DNA from: Firmicutes bacterium UBA5286
GTDB taxonomy: Bacteria > Bacillota > Proteinivoracia > UBA4975
Length of the DNA stretch: 43,611 nucleotides
NCBI GenBank assembly: GCA_002408465.1
Contig: DHSM01000010.1
Coordinates: 97,570 to 141,180 of the forward strand
Direction of reading: 5' to 3'
The position numbers and the translations under genes were made by a program. The notes below the pieces were generated by a model. The model was not told where the DNA came from. It saw only the letters and a program-made list of their open reading frames with translations, and ran no database searches. Shown one piece after another: positions 8,046 to 15,400 of this stretch (its first letter is position 1; every line of letters begins with the position of its first letter).

Positions 8046-8052
8046 TGCTCAT
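8038..8052 (-). other. Four-codon leader ORF (Met-Ser-Ile-Asp-stop) overlapping the natA start
   Basis: The consensus site AGGAGG is followed after four bases by an ATG that reads four codons and then TGA. The stop overlaps the first codons of natA, whose TTG start is at 8045. It could mediate reinitiation at natA or be accidental. Confidence 0.35.
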
Positions 8053-8149
8053 AAACCCTCCTAGATAACAGAATCCTGGGAACTGGGACGTTTATCCCAC
8101 CGTCTATTCTATCAGCTTTTAGCATAACTGCATACCCTGAATAGATGAG

Positions 8150-8171
8150 TGGGACAAATGGAACCGCCCCC
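8150..8171 (-). repeat. Lone 22-base copy related to the termini of the MITE-like element at 3190
   Basis: Read on the minus strand this begins GGGGGCGGTTCC and ends TTTGTCCCA. It matches 15 of 22 positions of the terminal repeat at 3190-3211. A weaker, shortened counterpart in opposite orientation may lie near 8085-8100 (GGGACGTTTATCCCA). It may be a decayed relative of the same element family. Confidence 0.35.
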
Positions 8172-8180
8172 GATGTCCCC

Positions 8181-8211
8181 AAAAAAACACCTGCGTAAAT
8201 TGCAGGTGTTT
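8181..8211 (-). terminator. Rho-independent terminator ending the ribosomal cluster after rpsI
   Basis: On the minus strand AAACACCTGC and GCAGGTGTTT form a 10-bp stem with a 7-base loop, running directly into seven T. It starts six bases after the rpsI stop codon and closes the rplM-rpsI transcription unit. Confidence 0.9.
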
Positions 8212-8216
8212 GGGAA

Positions 8217-8612
8217 TTAACGTTTTGAGAATTGTGGCGCCCGCCGGGCGGCTTTGAGGCCGTATTTCTTCCGCTCTTTCATCCGCGGATCCCGGGTGAG
8301 GTAGCCGGCTTTTTTGAGGATGGGACGGAGTTCGCTGTCAACTTTGAGCAATGCCCGGGCAACGCCGTGGCGGATTGCTCCGGCTTGACCGCTGTTGCCG
8401 CCGCCATTTACTCTGACCAGGACATCAAATCTGCCATTAGTCTGTGTAGCTACCAGAGGCTGGGCAACGATGAGTTTGAGGACTTCAAGGCCGCCAAAGT
8501 AATCGTCGATATCCCGTTTGTTAATGATAATCCTGCCATCGCCGGGAACCAGGCGAACTCTGGCGATTGCAAATTTCCTGCGACCGGTACCGTAATACTG
8601 AAGTTTAGCCAT
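8217..8612 (-). CDS. rpsI: 30S ribosomal protein S9
   Basis: This 131-residue protein has the S9 signatures YYGTGRRKFAIARV near the N terminus and GAIRHGVARALL in the centre, with the invariant basic end QFSKR. S9 sits in the head of the small subunit and its C-terminal tail touches the P-site tRNA anticodon stem. A TTG one codon upstream extends the frame, but the ATG at 8612 is preceded by GGGGGATG at suitable distance and gives the normal length. It follows rplM by 18 bases, the usual rplM-rpsI pair, and is followed by a strong terminator. Confidence 0.97.
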   Translation of the reverse strand: MAKLQYYGTGRRKFAIARVRLVPGDGRIIINKRDIDDYFGGLEVLKLIVAQPLVATQTNGRFDVLVRVNGGGNSGQAGAIRHGVARALLKVDSELRPILKKAGYLTRDPRMKERKKYGLKAARRAPQFSKR

Positions 8613-8630
8613 CAATGCATCCCCCTTTCC

Positions 8631-9068
8631 TTAACCTCTGAGTTGCCATTTTTCAGGCTGTTGGGCGGTGTGTTCGTGCTCGGAGCCAGCATAGACGCGC
8701 AGCTTTTTGAGCATGGCCCGGCCCAGCTTGTTATGGGGAAGCATGCCTTTTACTGCCAAGTAAATGGCTTGATCCGGTTTTTTCTGCATCAGGGTAGCAA
8801 AGTTGACAGCCCTGAGACCGCCGGGATATCCGGTATGGCTATAATACATCTTGTCTTGTGCCTTGTTACCGGTTACAACCACCTTATCAGCGTTGACTAC
8901 AATAACGTGGTCCCCGGTATCTACGTTGGGCGTAAATGTGGGCTTGTGCTTTCCCCGCAGCAGAGACGCGATTTCACTTGCCAGACGGCCAAGGGTTTCC
9001 CCCTGGGCATCTATGAGCAACCACCTGCGCTCAATTTCTGCGGTTTTTGCCATATAAGTGGTACGCAT
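8631..9068 (-). CDS. rplM: 50S ribosomal protein L13
   Basis: The 145-residue product begins MRTTYMAK, matching the family start, and holds GRLAS, DHVIVVNADKV and the central VKGMLPHNKLGR motif. L13 is an early-assembling 23S rRNA-binding protein. The open frame extends 32 codons further upstream, but GGAGGAAAT lies nine bases before the ATG at 9068 and the extra residues match no L13. It is preceded by its own promoter and a leader hairpin and is followed by rpsI. Confidence 0.97.
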   Translation of the reverse strand: MRTTYMAKTAEIERRWLLIDAQGETLGRLASEIASLLRGKHKPTFTPNVDTGDHVIVVNADKVVVTGNKAQDKMYYSHTGYPGGLRAVNFATLMQKKPDQAIYLAVKGMLPHNKLGRAMLKKLRVYAGSEHEHTAQQPEKWQLRG

Positions 9069-9096
9069 ATAATATTTCCTCCTTGCATAGATCCTG

Positions 9097-9121
9097 TAAA
9101 ATCCGGGGCTCACGGATTTTA
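9097..9121 (-). ncRNA. Candidate L13 leader: structured 5' UTR hairpin upstream of rplM
   Basis: The rplM leader contains a 9-bp stem, TAAAATCCG with CGGATTTTA, closing a 7-base loop TGAGCCC, 28 bases before the start codon. Firmicute rplM genes usually carry an autoregulatory L13 leader RNA. The position between a promoter and the rplM ribosome binding site fits that, but I could not score the match to the known family. Confidence 0.5.
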
Positions 9122-9135
9122 ACACATCCTGAACT

Positions 9136-9164
9136 ATTTTATTACAGTAGGCGGTAACTGTCAA
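9136..9164 (-). promoter_or_regulatory. Sigma-A promoter for rplM-rpsI
   Basis: On the minus strand TTGACA (9159-9164, perfect -35) is followed by 17 bases and TAAAAT (9136-9141, 5 of 6). The -35 box lies within the last codons of truA, so rplM-rpsI can be transcribed independently of the upstream genes. Confidence 0.75.
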
Positions 9165-9921
9165 GAGATGGGCGGTAAAGGACCCGTTCGAGAAATAATC
9201 CCCTGGCTGGGGCCGTGGGACCGGCTGCCGGGCGGTGACAGGCTGAGACTATTGACTGCATCATGTCCGGCGGCAATTTTCCCAGGCCAACTTCCACCAA
9301 TGTCCCTACCAGTATTCTGACCATATTGTATAAAAATCCGTCCCCAATGCAGGTGATAATAATTAAGTTTCCCCGGCGCCGGCAGAAAAAGTGACGGAGG
9401 GTGCGCTGGGTGTCGACAACAGATGAGCCTGCTGCCTGGAAGCTGGCAAAGTCATGGGTGCCAAGGCAAAAGCGGGAGGCGCTGTTCATGGCAGCCATGT
9501 CAAGCTCCCGGGGAATATGCCAGCAATATTTGTCGCCAATGGCCAGGGCCTGTCTGCGCTGAAAAATATAGTAGTTATATATCTTGCCTGCGGCCCAGGT
9601 TACGGGATTAAAATTGCCGGGGACGCTGAAGGTCGTCTTTACCCTAATATCTTGGGGAAGATGCCAGTTGAGGGCAGAGGGCAGTTTTTCCTGAGGAAAG
9701 GGCCGGGGCAAGACTATGGCTGCCACCTGGCCCCGGGCATGGACGCCTGCATCGGTGCGGCTCGCCCCTCGAACACTAACAGCAACGCCAAAAAGCCGCT
9801 GACAGGCCCTTTCTACTTGCTGTTGCACGGTATCTGCGTTGATCTGATATTGCCAGCCGGCATAGGCTGCGCCGTCGTATTCAAGGATAAGGGCAGTATT
9901 GCCAATTAAATTCCCAGCCAT
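9142..9921 (-). CDS. truA: tRNA pseudouridine(38-40) synthase TruA
   Basis: TruA converts uridines 38-40 of the tRNA anticodon stem to pseudouridine. The 259-residue product has the catalytic aspartate Asp57 in SRTDAGVHA and the C-terminal GDGFLYNMVRILVGTLVEVG motif of the family. The open frame extends 35 codons upstream through ecfT, but those residues are ecfT out of frame; the ATG at 9921 gives the normal N terminus (ALILEYDG near residue 10). It overlaps ecfT by 16 bases, implying coupling. The ecfA1-ecfA2-ecfT-truA-rplM-rpsI order is common in Firmicutes. Confidence 0.95.
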   Translation of the reverse strand: MAGNLIGNTALILEYDGAAYAGWQYQINADTVQQQVERACQRLFGVAVSVRGASRTDAGVHARGQVAAIVLPRPFPQEKLPSALNWHLPQDIRVKTTFSVPGNFNPVTWAAGKIYNYYIFQRRQALAIGDKYCWHIPRELDMAAMNSASRFCLGTHDFASFQAAGSSVVDTQRTLRHFFCRRRGNLIIITCIGDGFLYNMVRILVGTLVEVGLGKLPPDMMQSIVSACHRPAAGPTAPARGLFLERVLYRPSLDSYRLL

Positions 9922-10703
9922 ACCAACACCGCCATTGTTCCGACAAAGCCACCCAGGGTCAGCCAGTCTTTGCCCGTGACCTTGTGCACCTTCATCCGGG
10001 TTCTTCCCTTGCCGCCCCTGTAACATCTGGCCTCCATGGCCAAAGCGAGATCGTCGGCCCGGCGGAAGGAGCTGATGAACAAGGGCACCAGCAGGGGAAT
10101 CATGGATTTGGCCCGCTGGATGAGGTTGCCGCTTTCAAAGTCTGCCCCCCGGGCCATCTGGGCTTTCATAATCTTTTCTGCTTCCTCCAAGAGGGTGGGG
10201 ATAAAGCGCAGGGCGATTGTCATCATCATGGCCAGCTCATGAGCGGGCACGCCAATTGGCTTTAAGGGGCTGAGCAGGCCCTCTATTGCATCGGTAAGGG
10301 CGATTGGGGAAGTGGTAAGGGTGAGCAGGGATGAGGTCATGACCAGCAGAATCAGGCGCCAGGCCATCATCAGACCGGAAATGATGCCTGCTGATTCAAT
10401 AGAAATCTTTTTCCACTGGAAGAGGACTGTGCCTCCTTTGGTAAAAAAGATGTGGAGCAAGAGGGTAAAGGCGAGAATGAAGTAAAGGGGCTTTAGTCCC
10501 CTTAACATCAATTTAAAGGGCAGCCTAGAGGCAATGATTACTGTCAATGTAAACACAGTCATGATCAGGTATCCCCAGAAACTGTCCAAAAGGAACAGAG
10601 AGATGACGTAAATGGTTACGAGGCCGATTTTTATCCGGGGTTCAAGACGGTGAAAGAAAGAATCGCCTGGATAATACTGGCCGATGGCAACACCTTTAAA
10701 CAT
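9906..10703 (-). CDS. ecfT: Energy-coupling factor transporter transmembrane protein EcfT
   Basis: EcfT is the shared membrane scaffold of group II ECF vitamin importers. The 265-residue protein starts MFKGVAIGQYYPGDSFFHRL, close to the family N terminus, and has about five to six hydrophobic segments. Two cytoplasmic coupling-helix motifs are visible: AQMARGAD and, nearer the C terminus, AMEARCYRGG, both Ala-Arg-Gly type. The open frame runs 81 codons upstream over ecfA2 as an antisense-like shadow; GGGAGGT before the ATG at 10703 fixes the start. It overlaps ecfA2 by eight bases. No substrate-binding S component is in the window, as expected for a shared module. Confidence 0.94.
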   Translation of the reverse strand: MFKGVAIGQYYPGDSFFHRLEPRIKIGLVTIYVISLFLLDSFWGYLIMTVFTLTVIIASRLPFKLMLRGLKPLYFILAFTLLLHIFFTKGGTVLFQWKKISIESAGIISGLMMAWRLILLVMTSSLLTLTTSPIALTDAIEGLLSPLKPIGVPAHELAMMMTIALRFIPTLLEEAEKIMKAQMARGADFESGNLIQRAKSMIPLLVPLFISSFRRADDLALAMEARCYRGGKGRTRMKVHKVTGKDWLTLGGFVGTMAVLVWLGI

Positions 10704-11559
10704 TGGCCTGACCTCCCTTGCGCCACTTGCTGATAGCGGCCCTGGCCTCTTCCAGATTGAGGATGTCGGTAGGCAAGTCCTGACCCCTGGCCCTGAGGGC
10801 GAGCATGAGCTGAGTAAGGGGGGGGACGTCAAGGCCAATTTGGCGCAGTTCTTGTCCATGGCGGAAGATCTCGCCGGGACGGCCCTGGGCATAGATTCTA
10901 CCCTTGTCCATAACGATGATGCGGCTGACCATGGCTGCCACTTCATCCATGCTGTGGGAAACGATGATGAGGGTTATTCCCCGCTCCTGCTGAATACGGC
11001 GCAAATGCGCCAAGAGATCGTTGCGGGATTGGGGGTCCAGGCCGGCAGTGGGCTCATCCAAGATGAGGACTTCCGGTTGCATGGCCAGAACGCCGGCAAT
11101 GGCCACTCGGCGCATCTGTCCGCCGCTGAGTTCAAAGGGTGAGCGGTCCTTAAAAGTCTCGTAATCGATGCCTACTGCCCGGAGGGCATGTTCCACTCGC
11201 TCCTGAATTTCTTCCCTGGGCAAGCCTGCATTTTTCAGACCGAAGGCCACATCGATGGCCACAGTCTCTTCAAAGAGCTGATGCTCGGGGTACTGAAAGA
11301 CCAGGCCGACCTTTTGCCGCAATCGTCGCAGATTAACGCCTTTTTCCACTTTGAAGCCCTGGACTTGGACGCTGCCGGAGGTGGGTTTGAGCAAGCCGTT
11401 GAAATGCTGGATGAGGGTAGACTTTCCCGAACCGGTGTGGCCGATAAGGCCGATGATTTCGCCGTCCTGAATTTCAAGGCTAACATCATCAAGAGCTTTG
11501 GCGGTCCAGGGGGTGTCCGGGGAATAGATATGGGTAAGGTTGGCAGCGATTATGGACAT
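10696..11559 (-). CDS. ecfA2: Energy-coupling factor transporter ATPase EcfA2
   Basis: This is the second ATPase of the ECF module, 287 residues long. Walker A is GHTGSGKST (40-48), the signature is LSGGQMRR (144-151) and Walker B is VLILDEP just after residue 163. The Q-loop region FQYPEHQLFEETV is typical of EcfA2. It forms a heterodimer with EcfA1 that drives uptake of vitamins or metal ions through EcfT and exchangeable S components. The ATG at 11559 lies within the end of ecfA1 (10-base overlap), preceded by GGTGAG, and the gene overlaps ecfT downstream. Confidence 0.94.
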   Translation of the reverse strand: MSIIAANLTHIYSPDTPWTAKALDDVSLEIQDGEIIGLIGHTGSGKSTLIQHFNGLLKPTSGSVQVQGFKVEKGVNLRRLRQKVGLVFQYPEHQLFEETVAIDVAFGLKNAGLPREEIQERVEHALRAVGIDYETFKDRSPFELSGGQMRRVAIAGVLAMQPEVLILDEPTAGLDPQSRNDLLAHLRRIQQERGITLIIVSHSMDEVAAMVSRIIVMDKGRIYAQGRPGEIFRHGQELRQIGLDVPPLTQLMLALRARGQDLPTDILNLEEARAAISKWRKGGQANV

Positions 11560-12374
11560 AAGAGGCTCACCATCTCTTCCACCGTCAGCACATCCGGGGG
11601 CAAATCAAATCCATCCTTGGCCAGCAGCTGTCCCAAACGGGTGATTACAGGCACATCCAGGTCGAGAGACTGCAGCAATTCTGTCTGACGAAAGACTTCC
11701 CGGGGGGTGCCTTGAATGGCTATGCGGCCCTGGTCCATAACCATGACCCGGTGGGCGCTGACTGCCTCATCCATATGATGGGTAATCCAGACCACAGTCA
11801 TGCCCGCTTCGCTGTTGAGGCGGCGCACTGTGTCCATGACTTCTCTGCGGCCCTGAGGGTCCAGCATGGCAGTGGGCTCATCCAGGACAAGACATTGGGG
11901 ATGCATGGCGAGGATGCCGGCGATGGCAATCCGCTGTTTCTGACCTCCCGACAGGAGGTGAGGAGCATGCTGCCGGAACTCGGACATGCCAACCTGAGCA
12001 AGAGATTCTTGGACCCGGGCGACAATTTCAGTCGAGGGCAGGCCCAGGTTTTCGGGGCCAAAGGCTACGTCTTCTTCGACGATGGTGGCAATCAGTTGAT
12101 TGTCGGGGTTTTGAAAGACCAGTCCTACTTGCTGACGGATGCGCCAGTTTTCTTCGAGGTCGGCGGTGCTCTTGCCTCCAACCCAGACCGTGCCTGCCTG
12201 AGGCAGCAGAAGGCCGTTTAAGAGTTTAGCCAAGGTGGATTTGCCTGAGCCGTTGTGGCCGATTATCGCTACAAATTCCCCTTTTTCGATGGTCATGCTG
12301 ATATTATTGACGGCTTTGATGGCCTGTTCTTCACCTGATTGGTAGGAGTAGCTGACATCTTCCAGCCGAATCAC
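11550..12374 (-). CDS. ecfA1: Energy-coupling factor transporter ATPase EcfA1
   Basis: The 274-residue ATPase is the first gene of the ECF module. It has Walker A GHNGSGKST (39-47), Q-loop FQNPDNQLIATIVEEDVAFG, the ABC signature LSGGQKQR (141-148) and Walker B CLVLDEP (161-167). The DNQ and VEEDVAFG elements are characteristic of EcfA1. Translation starts at GTG 12374, after GGGAGGG. It follows rplQ but is separated from it by a terminator-like hairpin, so its expression is probably partly uncoupled from the ribosomal genes. Confidence 0.94.
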   Translation of the reverse strand: MIRLEDVSYSYQSGEEQAIKAVNNISMTIEKGEFVAIIGHNGSGKSTLAKLLNGLLLPQAGTVWVGGKSTADLEENWRIRQQVGLVFQNPDNQLIATIVEEDVAFGPENLGLPSTEIVARVQESLAQVGMSEFRQHAPHLLSGGQKQRIAIAGILAMHPQCLVLDEPTAMLDPQGRREVMDTVRRLNSEAGMTVVWITHHMDEAVSAHRVMVMDQGRIAIQGTPREVFRQTELLQSLDLDVPVITRLGQLLAKDGFDLPPDVLTVEEMVSLLCP

Positions 12375-12391
12375 GGCAGATCCCTCCCTTT

Positions 12392-12451
12392 AAAAAAGGA
12401 CAGGACAAACAGTCAGCGACTTAATTGTCCCCAACTGTCATAACCTGTCCT
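12392..12451 (-). terminator. Terminator or attenuator between rplQ and ecfA1
   Basis: AGGACAGG (12444-12451) and CCTGTCCT (12397-12404), read on the minus strand, form an 8-bp stem directly followed by a T run. The loop is long (39 bases) and has only a weak inner ACAGT/ACTGT pairing. The hairpin ends a few bases before the ecfA1 ribosome binding site, so it may end the alpha operon or attenuate read-through into the ECF genes. Confidence 0.6.
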
Positions 12452-12461
12452 CGGCTTTATT

Positions 12462-12800
12462 TTATACTAATTCCAAAATTGCCTGAGGCGCTCCGTCGCC
12501 ACGCCGGGGGGAGGCCTTATAGATTCTGGTGTATCCGCCGTTACGGTTAGCGTAGCGGGGGGCTATTTCTGCAAACAATCTGGTCACGGTATCTTCTTCC
12601 AGCAAATAGCTCAGGGCCTGGCGGCGGGCATGAAGGTCGCCCTGCTTGCCCAGGGATATCATCTTTTCGACAATAGGCTGGATAGCCTTGGCCTTGGTTT
12701 CAGTGGTGGTGATTCTCTCGTTTTTCAGGACCGCTGTAGCTAACCCACGCAGAAGAGCTCTGCGCTGGTTGGTGGAGCGGCCGAATTTGGAAAGTGCCAT
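12462..12800 (-). CDS. rplQ: 50S ribosomal protein L17
   Basis: The 112-residue protein starts MALSKFGRSTNQRRALLRGL; L17 usually has a histidine-rich stretch near here, replaced in this copy by other polar residues. It ends with the conserved region GGYTRIYKASPRRGDGAP followed by AILELV. L17 binds 23S rRNA near the polypeptide exit tunnel. It is the last gene of the alpha operon, 13 bases after rpoA, and is followed by a terminator-like hairpin before the ECF genes. Confidence 0.97.
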   Translation of the reverse strand: MALSKFGRSTNQRRALLRGLATAVLKNERITTTETKAKAIQPIVEKMISLGKQGDLHARRQALSYLLEEDTVTRLFAEIAPRYANRNGGYTRIYKASPRRGDGAPQAILELV

Positions 12801-12813
12801 ATGACTCCCCTCC

Positions 12814-13764
12814 TTATTCTTCTTCTTTACGCAAGCTTAAGCCCAGCTGGGCAAGTGTTTGCTGCACTTCTTCCAGGGATTTTTTGCCCAGGTTGCGGAC
12901 CTTGACCATTTCATTTTCGGTCTTTTGGGTCAGCTCATGGACATAGTTTATCCCTGCCCGCTTGAGACAGTTATAGGATCGGACGGAAAGAGGCAAGTCC
13001 TCAATGGGCATTTCCAAGGTCTTGTCTTTGTCATCCTCTTCTTTTTCAACCATTACTTCGATGTCTTCTGCTTTTTTGCTGAGATTATAGAAGAGATCCA
13101 GATGTTCGATGAGCACTTTAGCAGATAAGCTGATGGCCTCTTCAGGAGTTGTGCTGCCGTCAGTCCATACTTCCAGAGTCAGCTTGTCATAGTCGGTAAC
13201 CTGGCCGACCCGGGTGTTTTCAACCCGGAAGTTGACCCGCTGCACAGGGGAAAAAATGGAATCCACGGGGATGACGCCAATTGGCTGATCTTCGGTCTTA
13301 TTCAGTTCCGCCGGCGCATAGCCGCGGCCGGAGGCAACGGTAAGCTCTGCCATTAACTTGCCATTTTTGTCCAGGGTGGCAATCACCTGGTCGGGATTGA
13401 GAACCTCGATATCCGTGTCGGCGGCGATGATGTCCGCGCCGGTGACAATCCCTTCCGCACTGGCCTCCAGCCTCAGAGTTGCCTCGTCATTTTGATGCAT
13501 TTTAAATCTCAGTTTTTTGAGATTGAGGATAATCTCAGTGGTATCCTCAACGACACCGGGAATAGTCGAAAACTCATGCAGCACACCTTCAATTTTGACG
13601 CTGGTAACAGCGGCGCCGGGCAGGGAAGAAAGCAACACCCTGCGCAAGGAGTTGCCGAGAGTATTTCCATACCCTCGTTCCAGGGGCTCTATGGTGAACC
13701 GGGCATAAGTATTGTCCTCTGAAGTTTCAACGCACTCGATGCGGGGTTTTTCTATTTCTAACAC
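12814..13764 (-). CDS. rpoA: DNA-directed RNA polymerase subunit alpha
   Basis: The alpha subunit starts polymerase assembly by dimerising and binding beta and beta-prime, and its C-terminal domain binds UP elements and activators. The 316-residue product has the N-terminal dimerisation domain (GYGNTLGNSLRRVLLSS near residues 31-47) and a C-terminal domain (about 250-310) with RSYNCLKRAGI and VRNLGKKSLEEV. An acidic linker (MVEKEEDDKDKTLEMP) joins them. The start is GTG at 13764. It lies between rpsD and rplQ, the standard alpha-operon position. Confidence 0.98.
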   Translation of the reverse strand: MLEIEKPRIECVETSEDNTYARFTIEPLERGYGNTLGNSLRRVLLSSLPGAAVTSVKIEGVLHEFSTIPGVVEDTTEIILNLKKLRFKMHQNDEATLRLEASAEGIVTGADIIAADTDIEVLNPDQVIATLDKNGKLMAELTVASGRGYAPAELNKTEDQPIGVIPVDSIFSPVQRVNFRVENTRVGQVTDYDKLTLEVWTDGSTTPEEAISLSAKVLIEHLDLFYNLSKKAEDIEVMVEKEEDDKDKTLEMPIEDLPLSVRSYNCLKRAGINYVHELTQKTENEMVKVRNLGKKSLEEVQQTLAQLGLSLRKEEE

Positions 13765-13804
13765 AAAGTACCCTCCCTTATATCACTACTGGTCAACGAG
13801 GGGC

Positions 13805-14437
13805 TTATCTTGAATAACGCTCGATGATCAGATGTTCTGCAATGGGGATATCGTCGATATCTTCGCGCCGCGGCATAGTAAGTACCTTTGCGGACAGGGT
13901 TTCGGCGTTCTTATCCAGCCATGCAGGTGATGTGTGCTGGGCGGCTAATTCTCTCATGTCTTTGAACTTTTCTGAACTGGAACTACGCTGACGCAAAGTG
14001 ATCTCGTCACCGGCCTTGCATTGGAAGGATGGGATGTCCACCTTGTGGCCGTTGACGGCGAAATGGCCGTGACGCACAAGTTGTCTTGCTTCTGGTCGGG
14101 ATGAGGCAAAGCCCAAACGGAAAATGATGTTATCCAGCCGCAGTTCCAAGAGCTGCAGCAGTATCTCACCGGTAACGCCTTTGCGGCGGGCTGCTTCCTC
14201 ATAATAGTTGCGGAAAGGCTGTTCGCCCACTCCGTAGATGCGGCGGACTTTTTGCTTTTCCCGTAATTGCAGGCCGTATTCCGAAGGGTTGCGACGGCGG
14301 GCCTGGCCATGCTGACCTGGGGGGTAGTTGCGCCGGTCAACTGAGCATTTGGGTGTATAGCAGCGTTCGCCCTTGAGAAAGAGTTTCATCCCTTCCCGAC
14401 GGCACAAACGACAAACTGGTCCCGTATATCTTGCCAT
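13805..14437 (-). CDS. rpsD: 30S ribosomal protein S4
   Basis: S4 starts assembly of the 16S rRNA 5' domain and helps unwind mRNA at the entry channel. The 210-residue protein keeps the zinc-binding form, with CRLC near residue 9 and CYTPKC near residue 26, and has the S4 RNA-binding domain around RLDNIIFRLGFASSRPEARQLVRH split over its centre. In Bacillus and E. coli S4 represses its own operon; no leader structure was recognised here. The ATG follows GGAGGTG. Its place between rpsK and rpoA is standard. Confidence 0.98.
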   Translation of the reverse strand: MARYTGPVCRLCRREGMKLFLKGERCYTPKCSVDRRNYPPGQHGQARRRNPSEYGLQLREKQKVRRIYGVGEQPFRNYYEEAARRKGVTGEILLQLLELRLDNIIFRLGFASSRPEARQLVRHGHFAVNGHKVDIPSFQCKAGDEITLRQRSSSSEKFKDMRELAAQHTSPAWLDKNAETLSAKVLTMPRREDIDDIPIAEHLIIERYSR

Positions 14438-14458
14438 ATAATTTACACCTCCTGTATA

Positions 14459-14848
14459 TTACATCCGACGCCGCTTGGGAGGACGGCATCCATTGTGGGG
14501 GAAGGGGGTAACATCCTTGATGGTAGTAACCTCCAAGCCGGCGGCCTGCAAAGAACGGACCGCTGCTTCCCGGCCGGAACCAGGGCCTTTAACCATGACT
14601 TCAACACTGCGCATGCCATGATCCATAGCGGCCTTGGCAGCTGCTTCCGCAGCAGTCTGGGCAGCAAAAGGAGTGCTCTTGCGGGAGCCCTTAAAGCCGT
14701 TGGTGCCGGCCGTCGACCAACTTACTGTATTGCCATTGACATCACTGATAGTGACGACAGTGTTATTAAATGTGGATTGAATATGAGCGATGCCGCGCTC
14801 AATATTTTTACGCTCTCTGCGCTTTGGTCGAGTAGTTTTTTTTGCCAA
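14459..14848 (-). CDS. rpsK: 30S ribosomal protein S11
   Basis: The 129-residue protein has the S11 motifs GIAHIQSTFNNTVVTISD and, in the C-terminal half, VMVKGPGSGREAAVRSLQ, ending in HNGCRPPKRRR. S11 sits on the small-subunit platform near the E site and helps mRNA selection. It starts with TTG at 14848 after AAAGGAA, encoding MAKKTTRPKRRERKN; no ATG is available near this end. It lies 21 bases after rpsM and 21 before rpsD in the alpha operon. Confidence 0.97.
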   Translation of the reverse strand: MAKKTTRPKRRERKNIERGIAHIQSTFNNTVVTISDVNGNTVSWSTAGTNGFKGSRKSTPFAAQTAAEAAAKAAMDHGMRSVEVMVKGPGSGREAAVRSLQAAGLEVTTIKDVTPFPHNGCRPPKRRRM

Positions 14849-14869
14849 ATTCCTTTCCCTCCTTCGCGG

Positions 14870-15241
14870 TTACTTTTTCCGTCTTACACCAACAGTTCGC
14901 TTGGTACCCTTGCGGGTGCGAGCATTGTTCTTGGTATTCTGGCCCCGGACGGGGAGTCCCCGCCGATGGCGAATGCCGCGATAGCTGCCGATTTCCATCA
15001 GCCGCTTGATGTTAAGCGATACATCCCGACGCAGGTCCCCTTCGACATGGAATTCCTTGTCCAAGGCTTCTCTGAGCTTGCCGATTTCATCTTCGGTCAG
15101 ATCTCTGACTCTGGTGTCGGGATTGACGCCGCTTGTTTTCAGTACTTGTTTGGACAGTGTGGGGCCTATTCCAAAAATATAGGTCAAGGCTACTTCAACA
15201 CGTTTTTCTCTGGGCAAATCAACGCCGGCTATACGTGCCAA
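14870..15241 (-). CDS. rpsM: 30S ribosomal protein S13
   Basis: S13 is in the head of the small subunit, forms bridges B1a/B1b to the large subunit and reaches the P-site tRNA with its basic tail. The 123-residue product starts MARIAGVDLPREKRVEVALT and contains YGRG-like YRGIRHRRGLPVRGQ followed by the Lys/Arg-rich end. The start codon is TTG (15241) behind AGGAGGTG. It is the first gene of the alpha group and follows rpmJ by 19 bases. Confidence 0.97.
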   Translation of the reverse strand: MARIAGVDLPREKRVEVALTYIFGIGPTLSKQVLKTSGVNPDTRVRDLTEDEIGKLREALDKEFHVEGDLRRDVSLNIKRLMEIGSYRGIRHRRGLPVRGQNTKNNARTRKGTKRTVGVRRKK

Positions 15242-15260
15242 ACGCGGTACACCTCCTGGT

Positions 15261-15374
15261 TTATCCCTGTTTTTGTTTGTGTTTTGGGTTTTCGCAAATA
15301 ATCATTACCGTACCCTTGCGACGGATGATCTTGCACTTTTCGCACATAGGTTTTACTGAAGGTCTGACCTTCAT
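15261..15374 (-). CDS. rpmJ: 50S ribosomal protein L36
   Basis: This tiny gene encodes 37 residues starting MKVRPSVKPMCEKCKIIRRK. Cys11, Cys14, Cys27 and a histidine near residue 32 form the zinc ribbon of the C+ type of L36, which binds 23S rRNA near the base of the L7/L12 stalk region. The ATG lies behind AAAGGAGGTAG. It is between infA and rpsM, the usual place. Confidence 0.96.
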   Translation of the reverse strand: MKVRPSVKPMCEKCKIIRRKGTVMIICENPKHKQKQG

Positions 15375-15400
15375 AGTTCTACCTCCTTTGAGGGGCGGAA

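Noticed and set aside
8232..9122. A long plus-strand open frame opposite rpsI and rplM
   Set aside because: It is antisense to two certain ribosomal protein genes, has no recognisable domain and arises from their codon composition.
9906..10946. A 346-residue version of EcfT
   Set aside because: The first 81 residues are ecfA2 read in another frame; the true start has a Shine-Dalgarno site at 10703.
14495..15301. A long plus-strand open frame opposite rpsK and rpsM
   Set aside because: It spans several real minus-strand genes and their ribosome binding sites; the translation matches no known protein type.
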